A stretch of DNA of 64,000 nucleotides from Thauera carbonicopians (GCF_025699485.1 NZ_JANUXN010000007.1:1-64000); one strand, 5' to 3'. Numbered from the stretch's first letter, positions 37,415 to 46,790 are shown. A program made the numbers and translations. Notes: generated from the letters alone by a model not told the origin.

Positions 37415-38130
37415 TGCTGGAGACGATCCTGGATGAGCTCTTCCCTGACGGGCATAGTGTCAGGCTGGCTGGAAAAACCATCACCGGAGAAGCAGCCACT
37501 CCGCTCGGCACGGTTGCGGTGCTTGGCACCACCGATGCTGCGGCGATGGACCATGTGATTGCGCTGGGTCTCTCCGCCTTCATTCTGGAAACAGTGGCAC
37601 ATCACCCCGAACGGCCTTTCGTGTATCTGGTGGATACCAGCGGGCAGGCGCTGTCTCGTAGTGAGGAGCTGCTCTGTCTGAATGGTTCGCTGGCCCATTT
37701 GGCCGAATGCGTCGATCTGGCGCGTCGTCGCGGCCATCCCTCCCTCAGCCTCGTGACAGCAAACGCGGTGAGTGGCGGCTTCCTGTCCTATGGCCTGATG
37801 GCGGACCGAGTCTTTGCCCTGAACGACACCCAGGTCAGGGTCATGGATCTGCGGGCGATGTCGAGGGTGACCAAGATCGAGCATGAAAGGCTGGTCGAGT
37901 TGGCTGGTCACTCGCCGATCTTTGCACCCGGTGCGGAAAACTACGTGCAAATGGGGGCTGTCGAGGCGGTATTGGGCCTGCCTTCGGCCGACTGGCTGGT
38001 GGGAGCCCTGACGGCTCTCAAACAGGAGGCGGTATTGCGCGATCATCGGATGGAATCGGGCTTTAGCCGGGGTGGGCGCTTGCTGGCAAAACCCATCGCA
38101 CTGTCGATCCAGCCTGCTCCCGGTACATGA
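37411..38130 (+). CDS. mdcE: Malonate decarboxylase gamma subunit
   Basis: 239 residues. MdcE motifs include LDELFPDGHSVRLAGKTI near the start, VYLVDTSGQALSRSEELLCL near residue 70, LVTANAVSGGFLSYGLMADRVFAL near 112 (given by its ends) and SPIFAPGAENYVQMGAVEAV near 170. It forms the codecarboxylase with MdcD. Overlaps mdcD by four bases and mdcG by four bases, so the enzyme genes form one tightly coupled unit. Confidence 0.94.
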   Translation: MMLETILDELFPDGHSVRLAGKTITGEAATPLGTVAVLGTTDAAAMDHVIALGLSAFILETVAHHPERPFVYLVDTSGQALSRSEELLCLNGSLAHLAECVDLARRRGHPSLSLVTANAVSGGFLSYGLMADRVFALNDTQVRVMDLRAMSRVTKIEHERLVELAGHSPIFAPGAENYVQMGAVEAVLGLPSADWLVGALTALKQEAVLRDHRMESGFSRGGRLLAKPIALSIQPAPGT

Positions 38131-38789
38131 TGATGCGCCGGCACGATCGGGTCTGGCTGCATCCTTCGGCGGTCTTCAGCAGCAACTGCATGCCGGTGGA
38201 TGGTTTTCACTGGCAGCAGGTGCAGGACTGGATATGCCGTGGCAGGCCGCTGGTCGTGCCGCGGCAGGCGGCCTCTGCAACGCAGATCGTGCTGGGGTTG
38301 GCATTGCCTGCGCATAGCGATGGGAAGCGGCTGAGCATACAGGTGGAACGCAAGGACATATCGGCGGTTTTCCCGCCGATGCCCTTGGCGAAGTGCCTGC
38401 AGATTCTGTCCGGACGTGATCGGGACTGCCTGGTGTGGCTGGATGCGGCCATGCATGGTGCGGGTGTTCGGATCGGTATTTATGGTTCGATGGCCTGGGA
38501 ACTGGTCAGCGGGGAAACATACCGGAACGAGGCCTCCGATCTCGATGTCGTCTGCGATGTGATCGAGATGAATCAGGTCAACATGCTTCTTGTGGCGCTG
38601 CAGAAGGCGGCGGCAGGACTGTCCTTTCCGCTGGATGGCGAAATCCGTTTCCCGAATGGGCAAGCCGTTGCCTGGCGTGAACTGTTGATCTGCAGGAATA
38701 CACCCGGTGCGAAAGTGCTTGCCAAGGGCGACGAAGAGATCGAATTGGTAGCGATCGAAACCTTGATGGATGGGTTGAGGGAGGGATAG
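38127..38789 (+). CDS. mdcG: Phosphoribosyl-dephospho-CoA transferase
   Basis: 220 residues. The nucleotidyltransferase-type core is visible as IGIYGSMAWELVSGETY followed by SDLDVVCDV (catalytic aspartates) near residues 115-142. The N-terminus RRHDRVWLHPSAVF is the usual MdcG start. It attaches the 2'-(5''-triphosphoribosyl)-3'-dephospho-CoA group made by MdcB to the MdcC serine, producing holo-carrier protein. The gene overlaps the mdcE stop. Confidence 0.93.
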   Translation: MMMRRHDRVWLHPSAVFSSNCMPVDGFHWQQVQDWICRGRPLVVPRQAASATQIVLGLALPAHSDGKRLSIQVERKDISAVFPPMPLAKCLQILSGRDRDCLVWLDAAMHGAGVRIGIYGSMAWELVSGETYRNEASDLDVVCDVIEMNQVNMLLVALQKAAAGLSFPLDGEIRFPNGQAVAWRELLICRNTPGAKVLAKGDEEIELVAIETLMDGLREG

Positions 38790-38790
38790 C

Positions 38791-39681
38791 GTGATCGAAG
38801 CGTCTTTGTCTGCGAATGCCGCTAGCTTGATGTCCGATCGATATGTGCTGCCGGCGCAGCGCATCGGAAGGCTTGCGCTGGCCTGCCTTCATCGCGAGGT
38901 GGCGTTGGAGTACAAGCCGGGTCTGGTGACACCGTGGAGCCAGGGCAGCCATGAGGATATGGATTTTTCCACTTTTCTGCGAAGCCTGCAGTCCCTGCGC
39001 CACTACTTTCCGGAGATTGCCACATGTGGATGCGGTAGACCGGATTTCCGTGAACTGCGATTGCTCGGTATCGAGGCGGAGCGGCAAATGTTGCTGGCTA
39101 CCGGCGGCATCAATACGCATAGAGGCGCCATATTCAACTTGGGCTTGCTGTGTGCGGCGGCAGGCTTGATCACGGCCAAGCAGCAAGGCCTGGAGGCGGC
39201 TTTGGCTTGTGCGGTGGTGCGGGAGTCATGGGGGGTGTCCATCATGGCTTCGCCGACAGATGGGCATGATGAGTATCGTTTCAGTCATGGGCAGAAAGTA
39301 GCCGTACGTTATGGTGTGGGTGGTGCGCGTGCAGAGGCGGCCGCAGGCTTTCCGTCGGTCGTAGCTGTCGGTTTGCCGGTCTATCTATCCGTACTGGAAA
39401 CGACTGGCGATGCCACGTGTGCGGAAACACAGGCGCTTTTTGCGTTGATCGCGTCCTTGGACGATACCAACCTGTTGTGGCGTGGCGGCGCTGCCGGGCT
39501 GGCGCATGCGAAACGCACCGCGGCAGATTTCATCGCGCGTGGCGGTGTACTCGCAAGAGACTGGAGAAGGAGGGTCGATGCTATCGACTCGGATTTCAGA
39601 TCACGCCGTTTGAGCCCCGGTGGAAGTGCTGATCTGCTGGCAGTTACGCTCTTTCTTGCCCGCATCGGGGAGCTTGGCTGA
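38791..39681 (+). CDS. mdcB: Triphosphoribosyl-dephospho-CoA synthase
   Basis: 296 residues from a GTG start two bases after the mdcG stop. CitG/MdcB landmarks are EVALEYKPGLVTPWSQGSHEDMDF near residue 32 (given by its ends), INTHRGAIFNLGLLCAAAG near 110 and DTNLLWRGGAAGLAHAKRTA near 226. It makes the prosthetic-group precursor from dephospho-CoA and ATP. In the family the usual motif begins E-TPKPGLVD; EYKPGLVT here is the same element. Its location inside the operon, after mdcG, is common in betaproteobacteria. Confidence 0.93.
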   Translation: MIEASLSANAASLMSDRYVLPAQRIGRLALACLHREVALEYKPGLVTPWSQGSHEDMDFSTFLRSLQSLRHYFPEIATCGCGRPDFRELRLLGIEAERQMLLATGGINTHRGAIFNLGLLCAAAGLITAKQQGLEAALACAVVRESWGVSIMASPTDGHDEYRFSHGQKVAVRYGVGGARAEAAAGFPSVVAVGLPVYLSVLETTGDATCAETQALFALIASLDDTNLLWRGGAAGLAHAKRTAADFIARGGVLARDWRRRVDAIDSDFRSRRLSPGGSADLLAVTLFLARIGELG

Positions 39682-39682
39682 T

Positions 39683-40579
39683 ATGCGGCTCGCCCTCTTG
39701 TTCAGCGGTCAGGGCGGGCAGCGCGCGGAGCATTGGCGCCAGGCCGAGGCAAGCGCAGCCTGTGGGTTCCCGGCTGTCCTTGCCGAACGGGATCGGGCGG
39801 AAGGATGCGAGGGTGCCATCACCAGGAACAGCGTGGCCCAGCCGATGATCTTCGCGCACCAGATGCTGATCTGGAGGCAACTCAGTGCTGTCCTGCCGCG
39901 TCCGATCTGCGTTGCTGGCTATTCCCTGGGTGAAATGGCTGCATGTTGTGCGGCCGGGGCATTTTCCGGTGACGAGGGTATCCGCTTGTGCATCGAGAGG
40001 GCTCGACTGATGGACGAAGCCGCCCCCTCCGGCAACGGCATGCTGGCAGTGATCGGGCTTAGCCGGGATCTGGTGGAACAGGTGACGGCGGATTTTGGCC
40101 TTGCCATCGCGATCGTCAACGGCGATCGGCATTTCGTGGTGGCGGGGCTCTGCGATGGTCTGGTGCTGGCAGAGGCGCGCTTCCATGATCTGGGCGCTGT
40201 ACGGCTGGCTCGCCTGCCCGTCGAAACGCCGTCGCACACGCCCGTGCTGGCGGCTGCATCCGCAGGCTTCGCAAAGCGTCTGCTTCAGATCCCCGATGGA
40301 AGGTTGCTGTGCCCTGTGCTCAGTGCCATCGATGCCTGCGCAAACCAGAGGGTCAGGCCGGCATTGGATGCACTGGCCCGGCAGATCAGCCAGCCGATGA
40401 ACTGGGCCTTGTGCATGGAAGTGATCCGGGAGCTATGTCCGGACGTCGTCCTGGAAATCGGCCCGGGGAATGCCCTTGCACGATTGTTCGCTGAAATCGC
40501 GCCGCATATTCGAGTGCGCGCCAGCGATGATTTCCGGAGCATCGATGGGCTTCTTGCTTGGATAGGCCGGTTTGGCTGA
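39683..40579 (+). CDS. mdcH: Malonyl-CoA:ACP transacylase of malonate decarboxylase
   Basis: 298 residues from the ATG reading MRLALLFSGQGGQ. The acyltransferase fold shows FSGQGGQRAEHWRQ at the start, the nucleophile Ser in CVAGYSLGEMAACCAAGAFS near residue 77, and VETPSHTPVLAAASAGFA with the catalytic His near residue 183. It charges the carrier protein with malonyl from malonyl-CoA to prime the catalytic cycle. It is the last mdc enzyme gene; a 232-base gap follows before the regulator. Confidence 0.93.
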   Translation: MRLALLFSGQGGQRAEHWRQAEASAACGFPAVLAERDRAEGCEGAITRNSVAQPMIFAHQMLIWRQLSAVLPRPICVAGYSLGEMAACCAAGAFSGDEGIRLCIERARLMDEAAPSGNGMLAVIGLSRDLVEQVTADFGLAIAIVNGDRHFVVAGLCDGLVLAEARFHDLGAVRLARLPVETPSHTPVLAAASAGFAKRLLQIPDGRLLCPVLSAIDACANQRVRPALDALARQISQPMNWALCMEVIRELCPDVVLEIGPGNALARLFAEIAPHIRVRASDDFRSIDGLLAWIGRFG

Positions 40580-40811
40580 CAGTATCCAGGTGACTCATTC
40601 ATGCATGCCGGGTGGCGGAGCGAAGAAGCTCTTCGAATACTCTGGTGCTTGAAACGAGCTGAACATTCCATTTTTGAGGCGTTTCGAGACAAAATCGGAG
40701 CTGTACTGCCTGTAAAAATGGTGATTCGCCAATGACGTTGAACCGTGGTCAGTCGCGACTATCATTGCGCGGCAGAGCTCTCCGAAAGTTCGGATTATTC
40801 GAGGTGCCCCA

Positions 40812-41786
40812 ATGAAGAAAATTCCTCTTTCCAAATTGGATTGGGATGATGTAAAGATATTTTTGAGCATATACCGTGCCGGCAGTCTCCTGAAAGCATC
40901 GCAGCAACTGTCGTTGAACCAATCCACCTTGAGCAGGCGCCTTTCCCAGCTCGAGTTGTGCCTTGGCGGAGCTTTATTCGAAAGGCAGCGCACGGGCCTC
41001 AAGCCGACCGATCTGGCCCATATTCTGGCCGCTCCAGGGAATGAGATGGAACGTGCAATCATTTCCTTTCAGGAGACCTTGGGTAGCGAAGGTCCCGATC
41101 CCACAGGCACGGTGCGGATTGCGATGATGGAAGGCATCGGGACAATGTTCGTCGCCAGACACCTGCAACCGCTGCTCGTCCGCTATCCGGATTTGCACAT
41201 CGAGCTGGTGACATCGTCCTCCTTGGTCAATGTCAGCCGGAGGGAGGCTGACGTATTCGTCAGTTTCTTCAAACCGGATGGCAAGGGCATGGCCAGCCAT
41301 TATATCGGGGATTTTCGGCTTTATTTATACGGATCTATCGAGTATATCGAAAGCGCTGGTATTCCTAATTCCATCGAGGATCTGGAGAACTACAGTTTTG
41401 TCGGCTACATCCAGGATCTCATCAAACTTGATGTCGTACGCTGGCTCGACGAGATCATCGTCCGTCCACGCATGGCGTTTCAGTCCAACAGCATGTTGGC
41501 GCAGATGTCGGCATGCGCATCCGGTCTCGGATTTGCCTTATTGCCTAAATTTTCTGTTATCAACGAAACGAACCTTGTTCCGGTTCTTCCTGATATAGCC
41601 TACGTTAAGCGCGAACTATGGGTCAGCGTCCACCAGGATTTACAGTTTTCAAAGCGTGTCTCACTTGTGCAGAATTTCCTGCGCGCAATGTTCAGTGAGA
41701 ATCTCGACTGGCTCAATGGGCCACCCGATGCTGAACCCCGCGGAAGGAGGTCTTTTGAGCACCTTGAACGGGCTATGTTTTCATAA
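40812..41786 (+). CDS. LysR-family transcriptional regulator, probable MdcR
   Basis: 324 residues. The HTH segment is DWDDVKIFLSIYRAGSLLKA followed by LSLNQSTLSRRLSQLELCLGG. The effector domain includes GTVRIAMMEGIGTMFVARHL near residue 97. In sequence type it is closer to the general LysR group than to the short MdcR set, so MdcR is a guess from position. It could act at the palindrome before mdcA. The last 20 or so residues (after LDWLNGPPDAEP) look atypical, and the stop codon lies at the exact boundary with the broken cation-efflux gene, so the tail may come from junction DNA. Confidence 0.8.
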   Translation: MKKIPLSKLDWDDVKIFLSIYRAGSLLKASQQLSLNQSTLSRRLSQLELCLGGALFERQRTGLKPTDLAHILAAPGNEMERAIISFQETLGSEGPDPTGTVRIAMMEGIGTMFVARHLQPLLVRYPDLHIELVTSSSLVNVSRREADVFVSFFKPDGKGMASHYIGDFRLYLYGSIEYIESAGIPNSIEDLENYSFVGYIQDLIKLDVVRWLDEIIVRPRMAFQSNSMLAQMSACASGLGFALLPKFSVINETNLVPVLPDIAYVKRELWVSVHQDLQFSKRVSLVQNFLRAMFSENLDWLNGPPDAEPRGRRSFEHLERAMFS

Positions 41787-42313
41787 ACCTGGCCTATGCG
41801 GCCTTTCGGCTGGGGCGTCGAGCTGCGGACAGCAAGCGCACCTTCGGCTATCTGCGCTTCGAGGTGATCGCTGGCTTCGTCAATGCGATCATGCTCTTCG
41901 GCATCGTCGCCTGGATCATCCATGAGGCATGGGAACGCTTCTCGGAGCCCCAGCCCATCCTCGCCGGCCCCATGCTGCTGGTCGCCATTGCCGGCTTGCT
42001 GATCAACTGCCTCGTGCTTTGGATCATGACGCGCGGCGAGACCGGTCATGTCAACGTCAAGGGTGCCATCCTCCATGTGATGGGCGACCTGCTGGGCTCG
42101 GTCGGCGCCATCATCGCGGCCGTTGTCGTGTATTACACGGGGTGGACGCCGATCGACCCGATCCTGTCCGTCCTGGTGTCGGCGCTGATCCTGCGCAGCG
42201 CCTGGAAGCTGCTCGCCAAGTCGATGCACATTTTTCTGGAAGGCGCGCCCGACGGCGTGTCGCCGGAGCTGGTTCATCGGCATGGCCAGGCCTACGATGG
42301 ACATGTGCATTGA
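41786..42313 (+). pseudogene. Truncated cation diffusion facilitator (CzcD-like) gene
   Basis: The open frame, without a start codon, reads NLAYAAFRLGRRAADSKRTF, then FGYLRFEVIAGFVNAIMLFG and HVNVKGAILHVMGDLLGSVG, the core of CDF zinc/cobalt efflux proteins. The first membrane helix with its metal-site HxxxD is missing at the left. At the right the protein leaves the family after FLEGAPDGVSPELVHRH and stops, so most of the cytoplasmic domain is absent. About 175 residues remain of the usual ~300. It lies directly against the end of the LysR gene and so marks a rearrangement junction. Confidence 0.8.
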
Positions 42314-42384
42314 GCGCCACAGCGGATCGGCATCGCCGGTTTATCCCCACTCACGCCTGAAATGACGCGGGCGGCAGACGTGGA

Positions 42385-42416
42385 AAGGCCCAACTCCATC
42401 TCTGGCGTTGGGCCTT
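42385..42416 (-). terminator. Hairpin after nrdJ
   Basis: AAGGCCCAAC and GTTGGGCCTT form a perfect 10-bp stem with a 12-base loop, about 70 bases beyond the nrdJ stop. On the minus strand the stem is followed by TCC only after a CCTTT, so the U-tract is poor; still the best terminator candidate between nrdJ and the broken efflux gene. Confidence 0.6.
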
Positions 42417-42487
42417 CGAGTTTCCATCAGCTAGCCGAAGCTCATGCGTGGATCCACACGGCCTGTGCCGGGTGAAGCCACCACACC

Positions 42488-45376
42488 TCAACCGCAGGTG
42501 CCGACTGCGCCGCAGGCCGTGCAGAAATCGCAACCATCCTTGCGGATCACCGTGTGGTTGCCGCACTCGGTGCACAGCGCGCCCTGCATCAGCTTCGGTT
42601 CGCTGTCGTCACGCGGCGACTCGAGGATGCCCATCTCGCGCGTCGGGTAGCCGCGCTCGTCGAGCACGCCGAGCATGGCGTAGCGGTGGATGATGAGCTG
42701 GGCGAGGTAGGCCACCGTGCTGGGGTAGTTGGTCTGGCGCTTGGTGCCGGGGATGAAGGCCATGAAGTCGCCCAGCGGCTCGGGGTAGTCGAGCAGCTTG
42801 CGCAGCTTCATGCCGATCCAGGCCGGGTCCATGACGCGCATGTCGAGCGACAGGATGCGGGTCAGGCCGTCCAGCGCACGCGGGTAGTTGCCCGACAGCC
42901 ACACCGAGTAGGGGCGGGTGACGCCGTCCGGCAGGGTGATTTCCTTCAGGCCGAGCACGAAGTCTTCGCCGGTGGCCGGATTGTAGAGATCCACCGTCCA
43001 CGACAGCGTGCCGTCGGTGCCGGTCTTGGGCTCTTCGAGGCTGAACAGGGTGTCGAGCACCGGGTTGGCTTCGTCTTCCTTGTCGAAGACGTGCAGCGCT
43101 TCGCAGCGGTAGCGCACGACCTGGGCGAAGGCCGACACCGTGCCGGGGAAGAGCTTCTTCTCGCCGTGCGGCGGGAAGGGCATCTCGAAGGATTTTTCGC
43201 CGACGGTGCGGGCCAGGGTTTCGAGCTTGAGCTTGAGCCAGCCGCGGTCGTTGGCGCGCATGTCCATCGACAGGGTCTTGGCCACCGCGCCCAGGCCGCG
43301 CGGCTGGTCGGCGCCGTTGACCCACACTTCGAACGGGAAGCTGCCGCCGTTGTTGCCGACCTGGCCGACGAACAGCGCGAAGTCGCCGGTCGGGGTGTTC
43401 AGCATGTAGGTCCAGGCCATGTTGCCGTCCGGCATGTCGGGGCGGCCGGGCCAGCGCAGGCTGGACAGCACCGGCGCCGGCAGGCTCTTGATCGACAAGC
43501 GGCGGTTGGCGTCGGACAGTTCGACGTCGTGCGGCTGCTTCTGCTCGCTGGTCGGCGTGACCGACAGCACCGAACCCAGCACGCTGTTGGGGCGGTAGGT
43601 GGCGAGCCCCTTCAGGCCGGCTTTCCAGGCGGTGAGGTAGAGGTCCTCGAACTCGGTATAGGGGTAGTCCTCGGGCACGTTCACCGTCTTGGAGATGGAC
43701 GTGTCGATGTAGGGGGCGACCACCGCGACCATGTCCTTGTGCGCCTGCGCGGAGATTTCCAGCGCGGTGACGAAGGACGGCGGCAGGGCCTCGACGTTGC
43801 CGCCGAGGTGGCGGTACAGGCGCCAGGCGTAGTCCTCGACCGCGTACTCCTTGAAGGTGCCGTCGGCCATGCGCTTGCGGCGGGTGTAGGTGTAGGAGAA
43901 GGGCGGTTCGATGCCGTTGGAGGCGTTGTCGGCGAAGGCCAGGCTGATCGTGCCGGTGGGCGCGATCGACAGCAGGTGCGAGTTGCGGATGCCGTGCTTG
44001 CGGATCTTGTCCTTGACCTCGGCCGGCAGGCGCGAGGCGAAGTTGCCGCCCGACAGGTAGAGGTCGGCGTTGAACAGCGGGAAGGCGCCGCGCTCACGGG
44101 CCAGCTCGGCCGAGGCCAAGTAAGCGCGGTTGCGCATGAATTCGGAGATCTTGCGTGCTTCCTCGCGTGCCTCGGGGGTGTCGTAGCGCTTGCCGAGCAT
44201 GATCAGCGCGTCGCCCAGGCCGGTGAAGCCGAGGCCGACGCGGCGCTTGGAAGCGGCTTCGGCGCGCTGCTGCTCGAGCGGCCAGTGGGTGCTGTCGAGC
44301 ACGTTGTCGAGCATGCGGATGGAGACGTCGACCACCTTGCCGAAGCCGGCGTAGTCGAACTCGGCCTTGTCGCTGAACGGGTTCTTGACGAAGGGCGTCA
44401 GGTTGATCGAGCCCAGGCAGCAGCAGCCGTAGGGCGGCAGCGGCTGTTCGGCGCAGGGGTTGGTGGCCTCGATGGTCTCGCAGTAGTACAGGTTGTTGTC
44501 CTGGTTCATGCGATCCAGGAACAGGATGCCCGGCTCGGCGTGGTCGTAGGTGGACCGCATGATCTGGTCCCACAGCGCGCGGGCGCGCACCTTGCGATAG
44601 ACCCACAGGCCGTCGTCGCGCTGGTAGGCGCCGGCTTCCTTGAGCTCGGCGGTGGGTTCGGCCTTGTGCGCCAGTTCGACGTCGCCGTCGGCTTCGACCG
44701 CCTGCATGAAGGGATCGGTGACGCCGACCGAGATGTTGAAGTTGGTGAGGTCGCCGTGGTCCTTGGCGTGGATGAATTCCTCGATGTCCGGATGGTCGCA
44801 GCGCAGCACGCCCATCTGCGCGCCGCGGCGCGCGCCGGCCGATTCGACGGTCTCGCACGAGCGGTCGAACACCCGCATGTAGGACACCGGGCCGGAGGCG
44901 TTGGAGGCCGTGCCCTTGACCAGCGCGCCCTTCGGCCGGATCGACGAGAAGTCGTAGCCGACGCCGCCGCCGCGGCGCATGGTTTCGGCGGCCTGGGCCA
45001 GCGCGGTGTAGATGCCGGGGCGGCCGTCGACCGCTTCGGTGACCGAGTCGCCCACCGGCTGGACGAAGCAGTTGATCAGCGTGGCGGCCAGCGTGGTGCC
45101 GGCGGCGCTGTTGATGCGGCCGGCGGGGACGAAGCCTTTCTCCTGCGCTTCGAGGAACTTGGCTTCCCAATGGGCGCGCTTGTCCTCGGTTTCGACCGCG
45201 GCCAGTGCGCGGGCGACGCGCTGGCGCACTTCGGCGATGGATTGCTCGTCGCCCTTGGCGTATTTCTCGACGAGCACTTCGCCGGAGATTTCCTGCATCG
45301 GCAGGTTGGCGGCACTGGGCTTGGCGGCGCTGTGGATGGCTGCGCTGGTGGTCTCGCTCATGGTGTTTTTCTTCAT
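42488..45376 (-). CDS. nrdJ: Adenosylcobalamin-dependent ribonucleotide reductase (class II)
   Basis: 962 residues from [10 protein letters not shown]; the ATG five codons in is an equal alternative and neither has a strong ribosome site. Reductase landmarks: [13 protein letters not shown] near 80, [13 protein letters not shown] with an active-site Cys, [15 protein letters not shown], the radical-site segment [20 protein letters not shown] near 305, and [15 protein letters not shown] near 385. Two repeated beta-type segments ([18 protein letters not shown] and later [14 protein letters not shown]) precede a C-terminal zinc-binding tail with CTECG and CTACG. It makes deoxyribonucleotides independently of oxygen using vitamin B12. 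A candidate NrdR site lies in its promoter. Confidence 0.95.
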   Translation of the reverse strand: MKKNTMSETTSAAIHSAAKPSAANLPMQEISGEVLVEKYAKGDEQSIAEVRQRVARALAAVETEDKRAHWEAKFLEAQEKGFVPAGRINSAAGTTLAATLINCFVQPVGDSVTEAVDGRPGIYTALAQAAETMRRGGGVGYDFSSIRPKGALVKGTASNASGPVSYMRVFDRSCETVESAGARRGAQMGVLRCDHPDIEEFIHAKDHGDLTNFNISVGVTDPFMQAVEADGDVELAHKAEPTAELKEAGAYQRDDGLWVYRKVRARALWDQIMRSTYDHAEPGILFLDRMNQDNNLYYCETIEATNPCAEQPLPPYGCCCLGSINLTPFVKNPFSDKAEFDYAGFGKVVDVSIRMLDNVLDSTHWPLEQQRAEAASKRRVGLGFTGLGDALIMLGKRYDTPEAREEARKISEFMRNRAYLASAELARERGAFPLFNADLYLSGGNFASRLPAEVKDKIRKHGIRNSHLLSIAPTGTISLAFADNASNGIEPPFSYTYTRRKRMADGTFKEYAVEDYAWRLYRHLGGNVEALPPSFVTALEISAQAHKDMVAVVAPYIDTSISKTVNVPEDYPYTEFEDLYLTAWKAGLKGLATYRPNSVLGSVLSVTPTSEQKQPHDVELSDANRRLSIKSLPAPVLSSLRWPGRPDMPDGNMAWTYMLNTPTGDFALFVGQVGNNGGSFPFEVWVNGADQPRGLGAVAKTLSMDMRANDRGWLKLKLETLARTVGEKSFEMPFPPHGEKKLFPGTVSAFAQVVRYRCEALHVFDKEDEANPVLDTLFSLEEPKTGTDGTLSWTVDLYNPATGEDFVLGLKEITLPDGVTRPYSVWLSGNYPRALDGLTRILSLDMRVMDPAWIGMKLRKLLDYPEPLGDFMAFIPGTKRQTNYPSTVAYLAQLIIHRYAMLGVLDERGYPTREMGILESPRDDSEPKLMQGALCTECGNHTVIRKDGCDFCTACGAVGTCG

Positions 45377-45470
45377 CCGTGGGTGGGTCTGACGTGGATC
45401 CGGGTTCGGACTGAAGAATAGCGCGGAAACGGGATAAGATCAAAAAAATATTATTCAATAAAATCAATAA

Positions 45471-45522
45471 ATTATATGTTTTGTTTGTGTTGGATGGAAA
45501 AATGAAACACTACATATAGTAG
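45471..45522 (-). promoter_or_regulatory. nrdJ promoter with NrdR-box-like palindrome
   Basis: On the minus strand TATAAT (45476-45471) is preceded 18 bases upstream by TTTCCA (45500-45495), a usable sigma-70 promoter. Just upstream, ACACTACATATAGTAG (45507-45522, plus-strand reading) matches the NrdR box consensus ACACWATATATWGTGT at 13 of 16 positions and has perfect CACTAC/GTAGTG arms. A weaker second site (12 of 16) lies at 45469-45484, but the 38-bp spacing differs from the usual 31-32. Confidence 0.65.
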
Positions 45523-45657
45523 TGATTTTTGGGCTGGTTTTTGCCCTGAAAGCCGCGAAAACAGTGGGTTTCGGGCGGATCGAGCGGGCATCCGGCGTGT
45601 GATCCGCTGCTGCGCAGATGGTACGTATCGGCTCAACTGCCGAAGCCGGTTTGCTCC

Positions 45658-45756
45658 GAAACGACACAGTCCGTGTGGTCTCCGGCCCTCCGGAATGCCA
45701 GGATTCCTGTAACCATATGTTTTTTCGATTCTTATTTTCTTGGCACGATTTGTGAT
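45658..45756 (+). promoter_or_regulatory. Sigma-54-type promoter and upstream motif, channel gene copy 1
   Basis: TGGCACG at 45741-45747 is a perfect -24 element; the -12 element (GTGAT) is weak because GC is GA. An 18-base motif, GAAACGACACAGTCCGTG, lies 83 bp upstream of the -24 element at 45658. The same motif occurs at the same distance before channel copy 2. It is a likely binding site for the sigma-54 activator encoded at 46825-48783. Confidence 0.6.
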
Positions 45757-45830
45757 GGGGAAGGGGCGGAGGCTGGCTGCCCGGTGCCGGGAAGCGGCCG
45801 CCGAACAATACGACTACCGGAGACAAGGAA

Positions 45831-46742
45831 ATGGAGCAATTCAAGGGAGCGGAGCAGGTGCGTCGCAAGGGCTGGCGTGGTCTTGGCAGTGCGGCGGCGT
45901 TGTGTGCCGTGCTGGCGGCACCGCAGGCACAGGCGGTCGATGTGGATGCGGGCGACTACACGGCGCTGCCGGCCGGCACCAATCTGCTGATGGGGTACTA
46001 CCAGTACGCGACCCGTGATGCGGCCTACGTGCGGGGACACAAGCAGGCCGGTGATCCGCGGCTGGATTCGCACATCGGCATCCTGCGCGGCGTGCATTTC
46101 ACCGAGATCGGCGGTTTCATCGTCGACCCGCAGTTCCTGCTGCCGTTCGGCCAGCTCAAGGGCAAGGACGACCTGTCGGCGGCCGGCAGCGCCAGTGGCG
46201 TCGGCGATCTGATCCTGGCGGCGACGGTGTGGCTGGTGAACCGGCCGGAGACCGGCACCTATTTCGGCATCACGCCCTTCCTGTACGTTCCGACCGGCAA
46301 GTACGACAACGACGATGCGCTGAACATCGGCGAGAACCGGTGGAAGTTCGCGCTGCAGGCCGGCTTCATCACCAAGCTGACCGACAAGGTCACGCTCGAC
46401 CTGGCGGGCGACGTCATGGTGTACGGCAAGAACGACAAGTTCGGCCCGACCCGGGAGACGATGAAGCAGAAGGCGTCGATGCAGTTCCAGGGCTATCTGC
46501 GCTACCACATGTCGGACGCCTGGGACCTGCGCCTGGGCGTGTCGCACACGATCGGCGGCGAGACCGAGGTCGCCGGCGTGGACCAGGGCGATCGCCTGCG
46601 CACGACCAAGGTCAGCGTCGGCACCGGCTGGTTCCTCGCGCCGGACGTGCAACTGCTGGCCAGCTACGGCCGCGACGTGTCGGTGCGCAGCGGCCTGCGC
46701 GAGGACGACCGCCTGAACCTGCGCGTGCTGAAGGTTTTCTGA
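45831..46742 (+). CDS. Outer-membrane channel of the phenol meta-pathway (MetA) family, copy 1
   Basis: 303 residues with a signal peptide ending in APQAQA near residue 35. The body has repeated amphipathic strands (TNLLMGYYQYATRDAAYVRG, GVGDLILAATVWLVNRPETG, FYVPTGKYDNDDALNIGENRW-like FLYVPTGKYDNDDALNIGEN) and ends in LRVLKVF, as expected of a beta-barrel. This is the family annotated as protein of the phenol meta-cleavage pathway (SphA-like), thought to pass small organic compounds. From residue 36 on it differs from copy 2 by a single residue (Gln/Arg in FGQLKG). It has its own sigma-54-type promoter. Confidence 0.85.
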   Translation: MEQFKGAEQVRRKGWRGLGSAAALCAVLAAPQAQAVDVDAGDYTALPAGTNLLMGYYQYATRDAAYVRGHKQAGDPRLDSHIGILRGVHFTEIGGFIVDPQFLLPFGQLKGKDDLSAAGSASGVGDLILAATVWLVNRPETGTYFGITPFLYVPTGKYDNDDALNIGENRWKFALQAGFITKLTDKVTLDLAGDVMVYGKNDKFGPTRETMKQKASMQFQGYLRYHMSDAWDLRLGVSHTIGGETEVAGVDQGDRLRTTKVSVGTGWFLAPDVQLLASYGRDVSVRSGLREDDRLNLRVLKVF

Positions 46743-46754
46743 ACAGGTGATTGA

Positions 46755-46790
46755 CCCTGCCTGCATCGCCGGACCGCGATGCAGGCAGGG
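46755..46790. terminator. Strong hairpin between convergent genes
   Basis: CCCTGCCTGCATCGC and its exact complement form a 15-bp stem with a 6-base loop (CGGACC), between the end of channel copy 1 (plus) and the end of the sigma-54 activator gene (minus). No T-tract on either side. Placed to stop or block transcripts from both directions. Confidence 0.6.

Noticed and set aside
42554-45421. Long plus-strand open frame opposite nrdJ
   Set aside because: Antisense shadow of nrdJ with the same composition signs; nrdJ is certain on the minus strand.
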